Below the pieces are notes generated by a model, which was not told the origin of the DNA, did no database searches, and was given only the letters and a program-made list of their open reading frames with translations. Shown one piece after another: positions 8,458 through 17,715 of a stretch of 64,000 nt of DNA. The position numbers were made by a program, and so were the translations under genes. Where the stretch lies: the NCBI RefSeq assembly GCF_017794965.1, contig NZ_CP051240.1, forward strand, positions 434,001 through 498,000, read 5' to 3'. The number at the start of each line of letters is the position of its first letter. The stretch's first letter is position 1. The DNA is from Alcanivorax sp. (GTDB lineage: Bacteria > Pseudomonadota > Gammaproteobacteria > Pseudomonadales > Alcanivoracaceae).

Positions 8458-9342
8458 TTATGCCGCCGGATTGCTATACAGCTCATGCAGTTGGCCACCT
8501 TCAGCGAACAACTTCTCACGCCACAGTTTTTCCAGCCCTTTGGTGTCATGTTGATCAGGGTGGAAATCCGGCTGAATGAACTCAGGAAGGCGCGAAAGGA
8601 TTTGCGATACAAACCCGTTACGACCTAGCAAAATATTCAGACCTTTAACATTATCGCTGATGTTGCCGAGCTGGCCGTCTTTGACAAGCATCCAGCTCCA
8701 GGTGATGCCCAGCATCGGCAGCAAGACGACCATCGAGGCGAGGGCTGCAGCCACGCGCTCTGTACGGCTGTTACCAATAAGCTCATATACGTCGTAGGCA
8801 ACAGATTTGTGTTCCAGCTCTTCGAGAGCATGCCACTGCCATATTTTGATCATCTCAGGGTCTGCCTGGCGTACAAAATTCTCGTCTTCAAGCAGCTGCT
8901 CGGCGAGAAGCGCAGTAAAATGCTCCATAAACGTGGTGGCGGCTAGCCGAGTGCTCGGCGGCAACTTCTCTAGTATGGCCAAGCCAATTTTGACAAACCG
9001 ATCTGGCGACTGCATGTCATAGCCGTACTCGGCGAGAATCTGGTTCAGCCTGTCGTGCTCTCGTCCGTGAATGGCCTCCTGCCCCATGAAGCCCGATATG
9101 GCCGCCCGTAGAGATTCGTCCTTAACCTGACCACGAAAGTGTCTAACGGACTCCATGAAATAGCGTTCACCAGGTGGGAAAAAACCGGAGAGCATGGCAA
9201 AGAAAGTCGTTGCTGTGGCATTTCCAGCATAAAAATACTTTGGAATGGAATCCGGAAATTGAAAATTGATATGACGCGGTGGAATGCCCACCAGCGCGCC
9301 GCTGAGTTTCTTAATGCTTTTTACCGTATTAGACGAGCGCAT
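8458..9342 (-). CDS. PF10118-type predicted metal-dependent hydrolase (copy A)
   Basis: Full-length member (294 aa) of the same family as the genes at 1 and 21178. I place the start at the ATG giving MRSSNTV, because GGAGG sits 4 bases before it; a TTG 15 bp upstream is unlikely. Likely metal ligands are Glu59, Glu89-x2-His92, Glu140 and His171-x3-Glu175-x2-His178. A hydrophobic segment follows at about 195-217. It is the last gene of the minus-strand operon that starts at 12737 (hydrolase, monooxygenase, SDR, this gene), 41 bp after the SDR. A role in processing the same hydrophobic substrate is inferred from this repeated association. The hydrolase label is inherited; an oxygenase or other di-iron chemistry is possible. 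Confidence 0.88.
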   Translation of the reverse strand: MRSSNTVKSIKKLSGALVGIPPRHINFQFPDSIPKYFYAGNATATTFFAMLSGFFPPGERYFMESVRHFRGQVKDESLRAAISGFMGQEAIHGREHDRLNQILAEYGYDMQSPDRFVKIGLAILEKLPPSTRLAATTFMEHFTALLAEQLLEDENFVRQADPEMIKIWQWHALEELEHKSVAYDVYELIGNSRTERVAAALASMVVLLPMLGITWSWMLVKDGQLGNISDNVKGLNILLGRNGFVSQILSRLPEFIQPDFHPDQHDTKGLEKLWREKLFAEGGQLHELYSNPAA

Positions 9343-9383
9343 ATCGCCTCCAATCAATAATGTGATAGTTAAAGAGAAAAATG

Positions 9384-10250
9384 TCAGGCCATGCCCTGAT
9401 GCGTTTTTTTATTTTTGCTGCTTTGCTGTTTTTTAAACATAATTTCAAGCAAGCGTTGGTAGCCTGTGGGTATCAGTCTCTGTGTGGTGTCCAGCATGAC
9501 CGCGTCACCGCCTACCAAAACTCTTCGCCGGTTTTTCCGCACGCCTTTCAGGATGGTTCTAGCGGCAGCTTCGGGTGTGGTCATGGCAATTTTTTCGAAC
9601 ATGCTGGCAATCTCTTCTTTGTCGCCCATGTTCATGCTGCCCATGTCTCCCATGCGACTATTACGCGCGATGTTAGTCTTTACTCCACCTGGATGAACGC
9701 AAGTCGCGCTGACAAGGCCGCCCGCGATATCCAGCTCTTCACGTAATGATTCTGTAAATCCGCGAACAGCAAATTTTGCGGCGTTGTAGGCTGACTGGGT
9801 TGGAACACCGATAATGCCGAAAACGCTGGAGATATTGACGATATGGCCTTCACCTATTTTCTGGAGATGGGGAAGAAATGCCTTTGTACCGTATACGACA
9901 CCCCAGAAATTGATATTCATCAGCCATTCAAAGTTTTCATAGCTCATGTTCTCGACGGTCTCACCCAGTCCCACACCGGCATTGTTCATGATGAGATTTA
10001 CTTTTCCGTGTGTTGATACGGTATCTTCCGCGTATTGATAAACCGCATTTTTGTTGCTGACATCAACAACATGAGTGCTGATGTTGACGGCGTAGCCTGC
10101 CAGTAATTCGACCGTCTTCTCTAGGCTTTCTTCGCTGATATCAGAGATCGCTAAGTGGCAACCTTCTTTTGCTAGAGCAATCGCCGTGGCTTGCCCGATG
10201 CCCGACCCGGCGCCAGTGATCGCCGCGACTTTTCCTGAAAATGATTTCAT
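9384..10250 (-). CDS. short-chain dehydrogenase/reductase (cluster A)
   Basis: Classical SDR of 288 aa. The cofactor motif TGAGSGIG is at residues 12-19, NNAG follows near residue 90, and the catalytic Ser with YNAAK near 155-160 is present. It most likely interconverts a secondary alcohol and a ketone with NAD(P). The last 30 residues, rich in Lys and Gln, extend beyond the usual SDR core. The gene lies 10 bp after the monooxygenase gene in the same minus-strand unit. Supplying a ketone to that Baeyer-Villiger-type enzyme is the most economical reading but is inferred from neighbourhood. A parallel SDR sits in cluster B at 20354. Confidence 0.9.
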   Translation of the reverse strand: MKSFSGKVAAITGAGSGIGQATAIALAKEGCHLAISDISEESLEKTVELLAGYAVNISTHVVDVSNKNAVYQYAEDTVSTHGKVNLIMNNAGVGLGETVENMSYENFEWLMNINFWGVVYGTKAFLPHLQKIGEGHIVNISSVFGIIGVPTQSAYNAAKFAVRGFTESLREELDIAGGLVSATCVHPGGVKTNIARNSRMGDMGSMNMGDKEEIASMFEKIAMTTPEAAARTILKGVRKNRRRVLVGGDAVMLDTTQRLIPTGYQRLLEIMFKKQQSSKNKKTHQGMA

Positions 10251-10260
10251 CGTTGCGCCT

Positions 10261-11772
10261 CTATATTGATGTGTTGCTCAGAAGTTTTTGGACGAGATTG
10301 CGTTTCGTTTTATGTAGGTTTGTCGTTTCGAATTTAAGGTGGCCATCATTCATTTTTCCATAACGAAGCGCCGGCAGGTCGTGAAGATAATCGTTGAGGT
10401 TTTGCCAAGGATCTTTGTTGCCTTGGCGTGGCAGGCGGTCATCAGCACGTTGAATGTAGCCAGATCGAAGGTTGAGAAAGTTGACATCAGAGCCACACCC
10501 TTCCTCGTCGATAGGGGTCACCTTTTCTGCGCCTGTCTTGCGCATATGCTTGAGAAGCCGACAAACAAATTCGGAGGCAATATCTGCCTTGAGGGTCCAG
10601 GACGCGTTGGTATAGCCAAAGACCAGTGCCATATTAGGCACTTTTTCAAGCATTAAGCCTTTGTACATCATGGTGTTTGAGAGATTGACGTGCGTACCAT
10701 CAACACGTAGCTCTGCGCCGCCCAACATTTGCAAATCCAGACCGGTAGCTGTGACGATAATATCGGCAGGTATCCAATCCCCAGATTCCAGTTTTATACC
10801 GGTTTTGGTGACATTTTTTATATGATCCGTCACCACGGAAGCCTTGCCTTCACGAAGCACCTTGAACAGATCCCCCTTGGGAACTGCGCACATTCGTTCC
10901 TCCCATGGGTTGTAGTGAGGTTGAAAATGCTTCATGTCGATATCCGGCCCCAGTTGTTTGCGAGCAGCGGCCAGCAGTAATCTGCGGATCGCTTTGGGCT
11001 TACGAATCGATAGGTTAAATACGGTTCTCTGCAGCAGGATATTGCGTGTGCGCGCCATGCGGTAAACAAGCATTTCTGGCAGTACTCGGCGCAGGTTTTT
11101 CGAGATGAGATCTTGCTCAGGGACGGAGGCAACATAAGTAGGGGAGCGCTGTAACATGGTGACATGCGCAGCGCGGTCGGTCATCGCGGGCACCAGTGTT
11201 ACGGCGGTGGCGCCGCTGCCGATCACGACAACTCGCTTACCCGTATAGTCGTAGTTATCTGGCCAGTGCTGCGGGTGAATTACGTCGCCGCCAAAGCGAT
11301 TGATTCCAGGAATTTTCGGTGTGTAGCCGGCGTCATAGTTATAATAACCGGTACAGTTGAGGACAAACCCAGCGGTGAAAACTTCTTCTTCACCGGTTTC
11401 CTCGTTCAACGCGGTAACCGTCCAGCGATTGAATTCGCTGCTCCAGTCCTCGGCAGTGACTTTCAGGCCAAAATGAATTTTCTTGTGGACCTGATGATGC
11501 TCAGCGGTTTCTTCGATGTAATTGCGAATAGAGGGGCCATCGGCAAGCATCTTGGTGTCTGTCCAAGGCCGAAAGTTATAGCCGAGTGTGAACATATCGG
11601 AGTCCGAACGGATGCCGGGATAGCGAAATAAATCCCAGGTGCCACCAACGCGCTTGCGTCGCTCAAGGATGCCATAGCGTAGATCTGGGCACTTGCGGCT
11701 TAGGTGACAAGCCGCACCGACGCCGGAAAGGCCCGCGCCAATGATCAGCACGTCGAGGTGTTTATGTTTCAT
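10261..11772 (-). CDS. almA: AlmA-type flavin-containing monooxygenase (Baeyer-Villiger-like)
   Basis: FAD/NADPH monooxygenase of 503 aa. The FAD motif GAGLSGVGAACHL is at residues 12-24, the Baeyer-Villiger-type fingerprint FGGDVIHPQHWP lies in the middle, and the NADPH motif GSGATAVTLVP follows. The segment GTWDLFRYPGIRSDSDM matches my memory of AlmA, the monooxygenase linked to growth on long-chain alkanes in Acinetobacter and Alcanivorax. The start overlaps the upstream hydrolase gene by 4 bp, and an SDR follows 10 bp later. In this context it could turn a ketone into an ester for the hydrolase to cleave. Whether it acts on alkanes themselves or on ketones is not decided by sequence, so the symbol is a family-level call. 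Confidence 0.85.
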   Translation of the reverse strand: MKHKHLDVLIIGAGLSGVGAACHLSRKCPDLRYGILERRKRVGGTWDLFRYPGIRSDSDMFTLGYNFRPWTDTKMLADGPSIRNYIEETAEHHQVHKKIHFGLKVTAEDWSSEFNRWTVTALNEETGEEEVFTAGFVLNCTGYYNYDAGYTPKIPGINRFGGDVIHPQHWPDNYDYTGKRVVVIGSGATAVTLVPAMTDRAAHVTMLQRSPTYVASVPEQDLISKNLRRVLPEMLVYRMARTRNILLQRTVFNLSIRKPKAIRRLLLAAARKQLGPDIDMKHFQPHYNPWEERMCAVPKGDLFKVLREGKASVVTDHIKNVTKTGIKLESGDWIPADIIVTATGLDLQMLGGAELRVDGTHVNLSNTMMYKGLMLEKVPNMALVFGYTNASWTLKADIASEFVCRLLKHMRKTGAEKVTPIDEEGCGSDVNFLNLRSGYIQRADDRLPRQGNKDPWQNLNDYLHDLPALRYGKMNDGHLKFETTNLHKTKRNLVQKLLSNTSI

Positions 11773-12737
11773 GGTGTAAGTCTCCGATCGGTGGAGCGTA
11801 TGTGATTTCCTTGCGGGTCAAGGTGCTGAAGAAAGTCCAGCACTGCTCCGGTAAAAATACTGTTGCGGTCACCCGCTACCATATGACCTGCTTGATGGAT
11901 TACTCGGTACTTGGCATGTGGCACCAGGGCTAATAATTCCTGGGCTCCTGCTTCGCTGAGTACATCACTGTGATGGCCGCGGATGAGTAATATCGGTAAT
12001 TTGAGTTTGCTTGCTGCAAGATTGAGTCGCGCTCGGCCGAACATGCCTTCATTTGCTTCAGGGATTACCGCATGATCAAGAAACGCAGGATCCCAGTGCC
12101 AATGGAGACGGCCATTAGCGTCCTGGCGGAGGTTCTTTCGCAAGCCCTGTGAGCTTGATGGTGCTTTTCGTGTTGGGTTATAGGCAGCCACGGCATCCTG
12201 AACCTGATCCAGAGAGTCGAAACCGTCAGGGTGGCGGCGCATGAACTCAATCACCCGGCGAACGCCTTTGGTCTCAAGCCGTGGGGCCACATCCACCAGT
12301 ACCAGACCTCGACAGGGCAAGGGGGGCTCCTCCCCAAGGGTAAGCATGGCCGTCAGTCCGCCCATTGACGCTCCCACGATATAAGGTGATGTGGGAAGTG
12401 ATTGGATGATGGCGCGGAGGTCTGATACCAGCGCGGTGCCGCTGTAATCCCCTTCAGGGCACCACTGGCTTTGACCATGACCGCGGGCATCAATGCAGGT
12501 AGCGCAGTACCCTGATCTGGCCAGAGCTGTTGCCGTGTGCGCCCAGGCATGACGGGTCTGTCCGCCGCCATGCAGCAAAAGCACCTGCGGTGACTTCGGG
12601 TCCCCGAACTGGGTTGCACTAAGAACCAACCCGCCGTTTCCCGGGAACTGTATATCCCTGCCAGATTCCGGTGAGTGCTTTGAATCGCTGTAGGCAAGGC
12701 TTGCGAGGCTGTCGTGAGGATGCATCATTATAGGCAT
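11769..12737 (-). CDS. alpha/beta-fold hydrolase (cluster A, first gene)
   Basis: Alpha/beta hydrolase of 322 aa. LLHGGGQTRHAW carries the oxyanion region near residue 53, GASMGG the nucleophile Ser, DVLSEAGAQ the likely acid loop, and HQAGHMVAGD the catalytic His near the C terminus. It has about 30 extra N-terminal residues before the fold begins. It opens the minus-strand operon and overlaps the monooxygenase by 4 bp. A 20-bp inverted repeat ends 7 bp upstream of the ATG chosen here, so the operator may cover the start region; starts at residues 4 or 5 are possible too. Cleavage of an ester made by the monooxygenase is the likely job, by context only. Confidence 0.88.
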   Translation of the reverse strand: MPIMMHPHDSLASLAYSDSKHSPESGRDIQFPGNGGLVLSATQFGDPKSPQVLLLHGGGQTRHAWAHTATALARSGYCATCIDARGHGQSQWCPEGDYSGTALVSDLRAIIQSLPTSPYIVGASMGGLTAMLTLGEEPPLPCRGLVLVDVAPRLETKGVRRVIEFMRRHPDGFDSLDQVQDAVAAYNPTRKAPSSSQGLRKNLRQDANGRLHWHWDPAFLDHAVIPEANEGMFGRARLNLAASKLKLPILLIRGHHSDVLSEAGAQELLALVPHAKYRVIHQAGHMVAGDRNSIFTGAVLDFLQHLDPQGNHIRSTDRRLTP

Positions 12738-12743
12738 TTATTT

Positions 12744-12763
12744 ATTTGGCCAAACAACCAAAT
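12744..12763. promoter_or_regulatory. candidate operator, copy 1 of 3
   Basis: ATTTGG CCAAACAA CCAAAT is an inverted repeat just upstream of the minus-strand hydrolase gene. It shares sequence and symmetry with sites at 17443 and 22160. The likely ligand is the TetR regulator at 22304, by inference. Confidence 0.65.
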
Positions 12764-12845
12764 ATTAGCGTTTCTTCTACACAAAGAAAAGTCCTATTTG
12801 ACGATATTGATGATCATTCAGCGGTGTGGCATACGGTGAGGACAG

Positions 12846-12869
12846 AAAAAAGCCCCCATAAAGGGGGCA
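12846..12869 (-). terminator. rho-independent terminator after the Ig-like lipoprotein gene
   Basis: Read on the minus strand, GCCCCC and GGGGGC pair around a 5-base loop and are followed by six T. It lies 30 bp beyond the stop of the minus-strand gene at 12899. Confidence 0.85.
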
Positions 12870-12898
12870 TGAAAGTGCGTTAGCACAAGGGGAATATA

Positions 12899-15800
12899 TT
12901 AAAAATCTTTTACCGGCAAAAAGGTAAAGGTCAGATCTACGCCGAGGGGGGGGACTTCCAGCTCAACACCCGCCAAGCCGATTCCCAAGAGATCAATGTT
13001 GGCCGGTATGATGAGAGGGTCGGGGTTACGGACTTTGAGAATCAGACGACCATCATCGACAAAGCGCAGGGGGCCTTCGAGGGTGACTCCGGTAATTACT
13101 TTGCTGCGGATGTCATGCCCGAGTTCTATAATTAGCCGTGGTTCTAACTCTGGTGCATCCACCATGAGATCAAACGTAGTACTGAACCAGGGGCCATCCG
13201 GGGTTTCGGTGATATAGCCCGTAATGGGTTGATTGTTTTCGTATCCCAATCGAAGTACCAGAGGACCGGTGTCCAGCGGTATGTCGAGTAAACCTGGTAT
13301 AATTGCGCGAGCTTCCAGAAAGACACTGGTCGTTGAGAGAACGGTAGGGAAGACTTTGGCAATGACGGCGCCGGTGACTTCATTTGATGTCATTGGGTCG
13401 CTGTCGATGAGGCGTCGGTTGATGGTGACATCCGGCTCATACTGGCTTACCCCGGCTTGCAAGGCGCCTGACCCGACAAAGGCATATTTCTTTTCCGGGC
13501 AATCCTCGCCTATACCACAGCCAATGTTGGCACTGGTTACTACTCCCGATCTGCTTTTTAGCCTAAGCTTTAGGAAGTTGGCATCGGCAGTTGCTCCGCC
13601 GTTACCGTCGGGAACCGCACCTTGCTCGTTGTCATCGATACTAAGATTAGCGTTAACATCTGCAACCGGCAGAGAGCGTAACGATACACGGGTGATCTGG
13701 TCCTCTTCCCCTGTTACAACGAAGTGATTGGTTAGGTCTGGGCCTCCTTCTCTAAGTTCTGGGGCTGTGGAACTGGACTGAGAGATTTGACGTGTTTGTA
13801 TCGGTGCACCATCGGTTGAACATATGGCATTGGTGCCACAAACAGGGTAGTACCTCTCGGAGTGCAGGGTGTAGCGATAAAGCTCGCCAATCTGCCAGGG
13901 GTTGTCCGGAAAAAACTCTACTCTCTGGGCAAGCACCTTGAGACGACCATTGATGGGCTCCCATTCGTTATTGTTGGTATCAAAGTGTTCAACAACAAAA
14001 GTCTGATCATTAACCGTGTCGGCGTCGATACTGCGGCTAAAGATGGCTCGAATACTTAAATCACTGAACAGATTCGGTACAGGATAGAGCGGGTCGCTAT
14101 TTTTACCTCCTACACATCGGCCATTGCGCCAAGTCTCTCTTTCGCCAGTAAGACGGACACCGGTTAATGCACAGGGGTAACCGGGAAAAACAGCCGCGAC
14201 AAGTGGTGCACGTAACTCATTGGTGCTGCCATTGGGAAGAACGAAGTCCGGCAGACGGATATTGAGTGTCTGGTCCTGGTTGAGCGGGTTCCCCTGCGTA
14301 TCTCGGAGCAGGCTGGTGAGGGCGAGCTGGACGTCTTTTCCGTGTTGAAGGATATCTCCCCCGATGACAATCGTGGCGCCATCGTGTCGCATTGGGTACT
14401 TCGTTACTACACCATCAACAGAAACCTGTACAGCACCGTCAATGAAAACCGAAGCTGGGTCCAATGGTTTGTTGAAGTTCAGGATAACGGGGTCACCAGG
14501 TCTTGCATTGGGTTGGAACGTTTCCCCCGGTGCCCAAGACTGGAGCTGCAAGGGCCGTGTATCTGGGCTTGGGGTAGGCGCTTGGCGCTGGTTTTGATAG
14601 GCCTCCATGCGAAATGAGAGCAGGCCAGATGCCCTCTCTAAGCCCAGCACTTCAAGTTCAACCACACTGACCGCATCCAGTACCAGCACACCATCTTTTA
14701 CAATGGCTAAACCCGCCACCTGCACATTTAGCAGATTCTGGCTGAGAGCCGCATTGGGTTCTGTACCCTCAGCTGTCATTGCTGCATCCATATTAAGAAG
14801 GGCATAGCGGGGGACCGATGGGGAATCACTGAAAGGATTCGGGATCAGATACCCATTAGCGTCGCTGAGTATCGTGATGGTGACTTCACCGGTTTCTAGC
14901 CCGGACGGTACTTCGCCCAGTATATTGACGTCGACGTCGGTGCCTCGCAGTACGGAACCAGCGGGGACTCGCAGAGGAACGGCATCAGGAAAGTTGGGAG
15001 CAAAAGCCAGATCTGCTGCTAGATTCCCGCTCAATACGGTAAATGAATCATCTCCCAATACAAAGGATTGTACTGGTACCTGATTGATCGGGTTGCCGGT
15101 TAAAATTGACGCTAGTTCAGGTTGCTCAGCTCCAAGGCTGCCAACTTTGAGAATGGATGTAGCACGGGGAAGTGTCGTTTTCGGTACAAAAGTACGATTG
15201 TACACCGGTAACTGTTCACCGGTAGTCTGGGCGCGCAGCCCAGCAATCGTCAGTGTGTGTTCAACAGGTTGTAGATCTTGCTCAGGATCTAGTGTCAGGT
15301 AACGGCCCCGCAAGAAGAGGGAGGCGGGAACCAGCTTGCCCAGGTTGTCACGAAGTTGAACCGATCCGGTTTCGCCATATGCTGTGCTGACTGGGTCAAC
15401 CGTCTGGTTAAACGACATCCTGAGGGTGCTCATGTCGTTGGGACGCCTGGCATCATCAATTGACTCTAGCAATGACGGTTGGTCTAAAGGAGTGGCTGAA
15501 AGCAGAGTGAAAGAGCCGCTTCCCATGCTTTGCGATGCGCCGTCTTGACTGCCTGCAGTCCGAAAGCCAACGCGGTTCACGGAGTCGTCATCAATGGCTC
15601 CTAAGCCACCATCGTTGACAACCAGATGGTACCCTTCAGCCGGAGCCAGCTGCGATTGAGGATACAGGGCCAGGCCTCTGCCATTGTCTACCACTTGATA
15701 GTCAACCATGACGGTATTCCCATCAGTATCACTGGCCAGCTGTAGGCGTGAGTCAATGTCATCAATAACCTCTTGCTCAAGTGCAGAGGAAAATCGCAGG

Positions 15801-15985
15801 ATCACTGGCGCGGTAACTGGCACTTCTGTCTGGCCGGGATAAGGGTATGAAAAAATTAGTGTCTCTGGTGTGCTCCAGGGATTGTTTACATCGCCCTTGT
15901 CGCCACCGCATCCGGTCAGAAGGGCTGCTATGGCGATCGCCAGAATAGTAAAAAACTGATGGATTGTGCTGGAATTATTATTCAT
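12899..15985 (-). CDS. large Ig-like (SbsA/Big_5-type) lipoprotein
   Basis: A 1028-aa secreted lipoprotein. The signal sequence ends in the lipobox LTGC with Cys26, followed by GGDKGD. The chain contains repeated beta-rich segments of the bacterial Ig-like (SbsA/Big_5) type, for example VPVTAPVILRFSSALEQ near residue 58, LRMSFNQTVDPVS near 190 and PGDPVILNFNKPLDPAS near 495. It is probably anchored in the outer membrane and faces either the periplasm or the surface. It is the second gene of a two-gene unit, 34 bp after a FadL porin. Pairing with FadL suggests help in capture or transfer of a hydrophobic compound; this is inference. No enzyme motif is visible. Confidence 0.8.
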   Translation of the reverse strand: MNNNSSTIHQFFTILAIAIAALLTGCGGDKGDVNNPWSTPETLIFSYPYPGQTEVPVTAPVILRFSSALEQEVIDDIDSRLQLASDTDGNTVMVDYQVVDNGRGLALYPQSQLAPAEGYHLVVNDGGLGAIDDDSVNRVGFRTAGSQDGASQSMGSGSFTLLSATPLDQPSLLESIDDARRPNDMSTLRMSFNQTVDPVSTAYGETGSVQLRDNLGKLVPASLFLRGRYLTLDPEQDLQPVEHTLTIAGLRAQTTGEQLPVYNRTFVPKTTLPRATSILKVGSLGAEQPELASILTGNPINQVPVQSFVLGDDSFTVLSGNLAADLAFAPNFPDAVPLRVPAGSVLRGTDVDVNILGEVPSGLETGEVTITILSDANGYLIPNPFSDSPSVPRYALLNMDAAMTAEGTEPNAALSQNLLNVQVAGLAIVKDGVLVLDAVSVVELEVLGLERASGLLSFRMEAYQNQRQAPTPSPDTRPLQLQSWAPGETFQPNARPGDPVILNFNKPLDPASVFIDGAVQVSVDGVVTKYPMRHDGATIVIGGDILQHGKDVQLALTSLLRDTQGNPLNQDQTLNIRLPDFVLPNGSTNELRAPLVAAVFPGYPCALTGVRLTGERETWRNGRCVGGKNSDPLYPVPNLFSDLSIRAIFSRSIDADTVNDQTFVVEHFDTNNNEWEPINGRLKVLAQRVEFFPDNPWQIGELYRYTLHSERYYPVCGTNAICSTDGAPIQTRQISQSSSTAPELREGGPDLTNHFVVTGEEDQITRVSLRSLPVADVNANLSIDDNEQGAVPDGNGGATADANFLKLRLKSRSGVVTSANIGCGIGEDCPEKKYAFVGSGALQAGVSQYEPDVTINRRLIDSDPMTSNEVTGAVIAKVFPTVLSTTSVFLEARAIIPGLLDIPLDTGPLVLRLGYENNQPITGYITETPDGPWFSTTFDLMVDAPELEPRLIIELGHDIRSKVITGVTLEGPLRFVDDGRLILKVRNPDPLIIPANIDLLGIGLAGVELEVPPLGVDLTFTFLPVKDF

Positions 15986-16019
15986 TGCTCTTCTCCTGGT
16001 ATTAATCGCATGTCTGTTC

Positions 16020-17381
16020 TTAAAACTTTAGCGACAGAGAGGCAGAAAATACGTTTATCTCACCATCAGCCCTTACCGTTTCATAAGAATCTGGATCGGT
16101 GGGAGAGTTGATGGAGGTCAATTCAAAATCAGCTTCATCCAGCATTTGATATTGGTAAGCGAAGGCGAGTTCTAATGGCATTTCAATTATTGGTGCGCTG
16201 GACAGACGGTAGCTGGCACCCAGACCGAAAACCTTTTTATCGGTGTCAAGATAGTTAACGTCCTGGGATCGGCTGGATTTTAAAGGTGAGTCCTCCAGGG
16301 CTGCGCCTGCAAAGAGTTTCATTGACTCTGACCACTGATAGCTAACGCCAATTCGGGGAATGGTGATGTCGTCAAACGCTAGATTAGCCTGATCGCGAAT
16401 AGTATCGTCGGCAAACTCGCTTTCAAGCGCAGACCAATTGTGCTGCTCAATGCCTGCCGTCAATTCGAATTTGCCAACGGGAAGCAAAATGGCTGCGCCG
16501 AGAACTTCAGGTTGATAGGTATCAATTGTACTAAGCGCTAGGCTCAGGCCTGGTTCAGGGATAACTCCCGGCACAACCACATTGGCATCCACGGATACCT
16601 CATAGCTACTTTCCCCCCGCCAGAAAAGAGCCAGCTCCATCTTATCCATTCCAAAAGGCATGCACTCGCTTGTACCGCAGAACATTTCTCCAGAGCGGAT
16701 ATTGATACCTAGTGCCGGTGATAGGGATGGAGAGGCTTCCAGGGAAAGTTTTTCAGAGTCTGTGTTGCCGCCAAGGTCTGAAACTGCTTCCAGGTTGGCT
16801 TTGGCCTGGAGGGTAAGACGTGCTGATGCGCCGACGTCAACGCCCCTCAGGACGTTGCTGATAGCGCCACCAAAGGCGAGATAAAGTGGCTGAGACTCAT
16901 AGCGTAGAAACTGCCCTTCCTCGCTGGTATTGGCCTGATAGGGCAATAGGTTGGACGAGTATTGGTCTACACCCACGTTCAGCCCAAAGTAAATGGGCTT
17001 GTCGATGCTGGAAATGCCGGCGATGCGGCTTTTCAAGCCAATTAATAGTAGTTCGGAACTGGTATCAGAGAGGATAACATTCTCTCGCTCCAAAGGGTCT
17101 GTTCCTCCCAGTGATTTGGCACGTAATTCCTGGTCGCCATACTGCAGAATGACTCCCAGTTCGCCCTCCGGGGAGCGGGCCATGGCGGCCGGGTTGTAGT
17201 ACACCGACCAGCTGTTGGATGCAAAAGGACTGAATGCCAAGGCAGTGCCGGCATTCATCGGGCCTAGCCCATAAGTGCTCGCTCCGTCGCCAGCACCGCC
17301 AATGGCCAAGCCGGGTGAGAGCAATGCTGTAGTGCACGTGAAGAAAAGGAGAGGTAACCGTTTTGTTTTTTTTGCAGACAT
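16020..17381 (-). CDS. FadL/OmpP1-type outer-membrane porin for hydrophobic compounds
   Basis: A 453-aa outer-membrane protein of the FadL/TodX group. A signal peptide ends near residue 28, the N-terminal hatch carries VYYNPAAMARSPEGE, and the chain ends in a beta strand with C-terminal Phe (SASLSLKF), as expected for a barrel. Such proteins let fatty acids, alkanes or aromatics cross the outer membrane by lateral diffusion. The gene heads a two-gene unit with the Ig-like lipoprotein and has the 20-bp inverted repeat 62 bp upstream. It therefore appears co-regulated with the two oxidation clusters that flank it, which would couple uptake to breakdown. Confidence 0.9.
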   Translation of the reverse strand: MSAKKTKRLPLLFFTCTTALLSPGLAIGGAGDGASTYGLGPMNAGTALAFSPFASNSWSVYYNPAAMARSPEGELGVILQYGDQELRAKSLGGTDPLERENVILSDTSSELLLIGLKSRIAGISSIDKPIYFGLNVGVDQYSSNLLPYQANTSEEGQFLRYESQPLYLAFGGAISNVLRGVDVGASARLTLQAKANLEAVSDLGGNTDSEKLSLEASPSLSPALGINIRSGEMFCGTSECMPFGMDKMELALFWRGESSYEVSVDANVVVPGVIPEPGLSLALSTIDTYQPEVLGAAILLPVGKFELTAGIEQHNWSALESEFADDTIRDQANLAFDDITIPRIGVSYQWSESMKLFAGAALEDSPLKSSRSQDVNYLDTDKKVFGLGASYRLSSAPIIEMPLELAFAYQYQMLDEADFELTSINSPTDPDSYETVRADGEINVFSASLSLKF

Positions 17382-17442
17382 TTCAGGCTCCTAAAGGGGG
17401 CTGTTCTGGTTATAGATGGTGAGTTGTTCTGATTTTCTGTTT

Positions 17443-17462
17443 GTTTGGTTAAACAACCAATA
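17443..17462. promoter_or_regulatory. candidate operator, copy 2 of 3
   Basis: GTTTGG TTAAACAA CCAATA contains the perfect inverted repeat TTGGTT-N4-AACCAA at 17445-17460. It lies 62 bp upstream of the FadL gene and matches the sites at 12744 and 22160. Confidence 0.65.
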
Positions 17463-17715
17463 TTGGTCTCAGGCTTAGCTGTCTGTGTCCATGACTGTAA
17501 TGACGTTGTGCTCTGGCGCTCCGGTAATGTCACACATTAATGCGTGACGCCCAGTCGTCGTCTATGACGAGATGCCGTGTTCTGTTGCTGACCAGGCATG
17601 GGTTATCGAGTGGTGTAACGCCTCCTGGGCAGCGCTAAAGCGCACGGTCAACTGGATCTGGAGAGCTCTGCTGGCGTGACATGTACAAGCAGGCTACACA
17701 CTTTCTCTGGCACAG
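17463..17715. other. non-coding gap between the cluster B monooxygenase and the FadL promoter
   Basis: About 250 bp without a credible gene. I see no convincing terminator hairpin for the operon ending at 17716 and no repeat. The FadL promoter probably lies in the left part, around the operator. Confidence 0.5.
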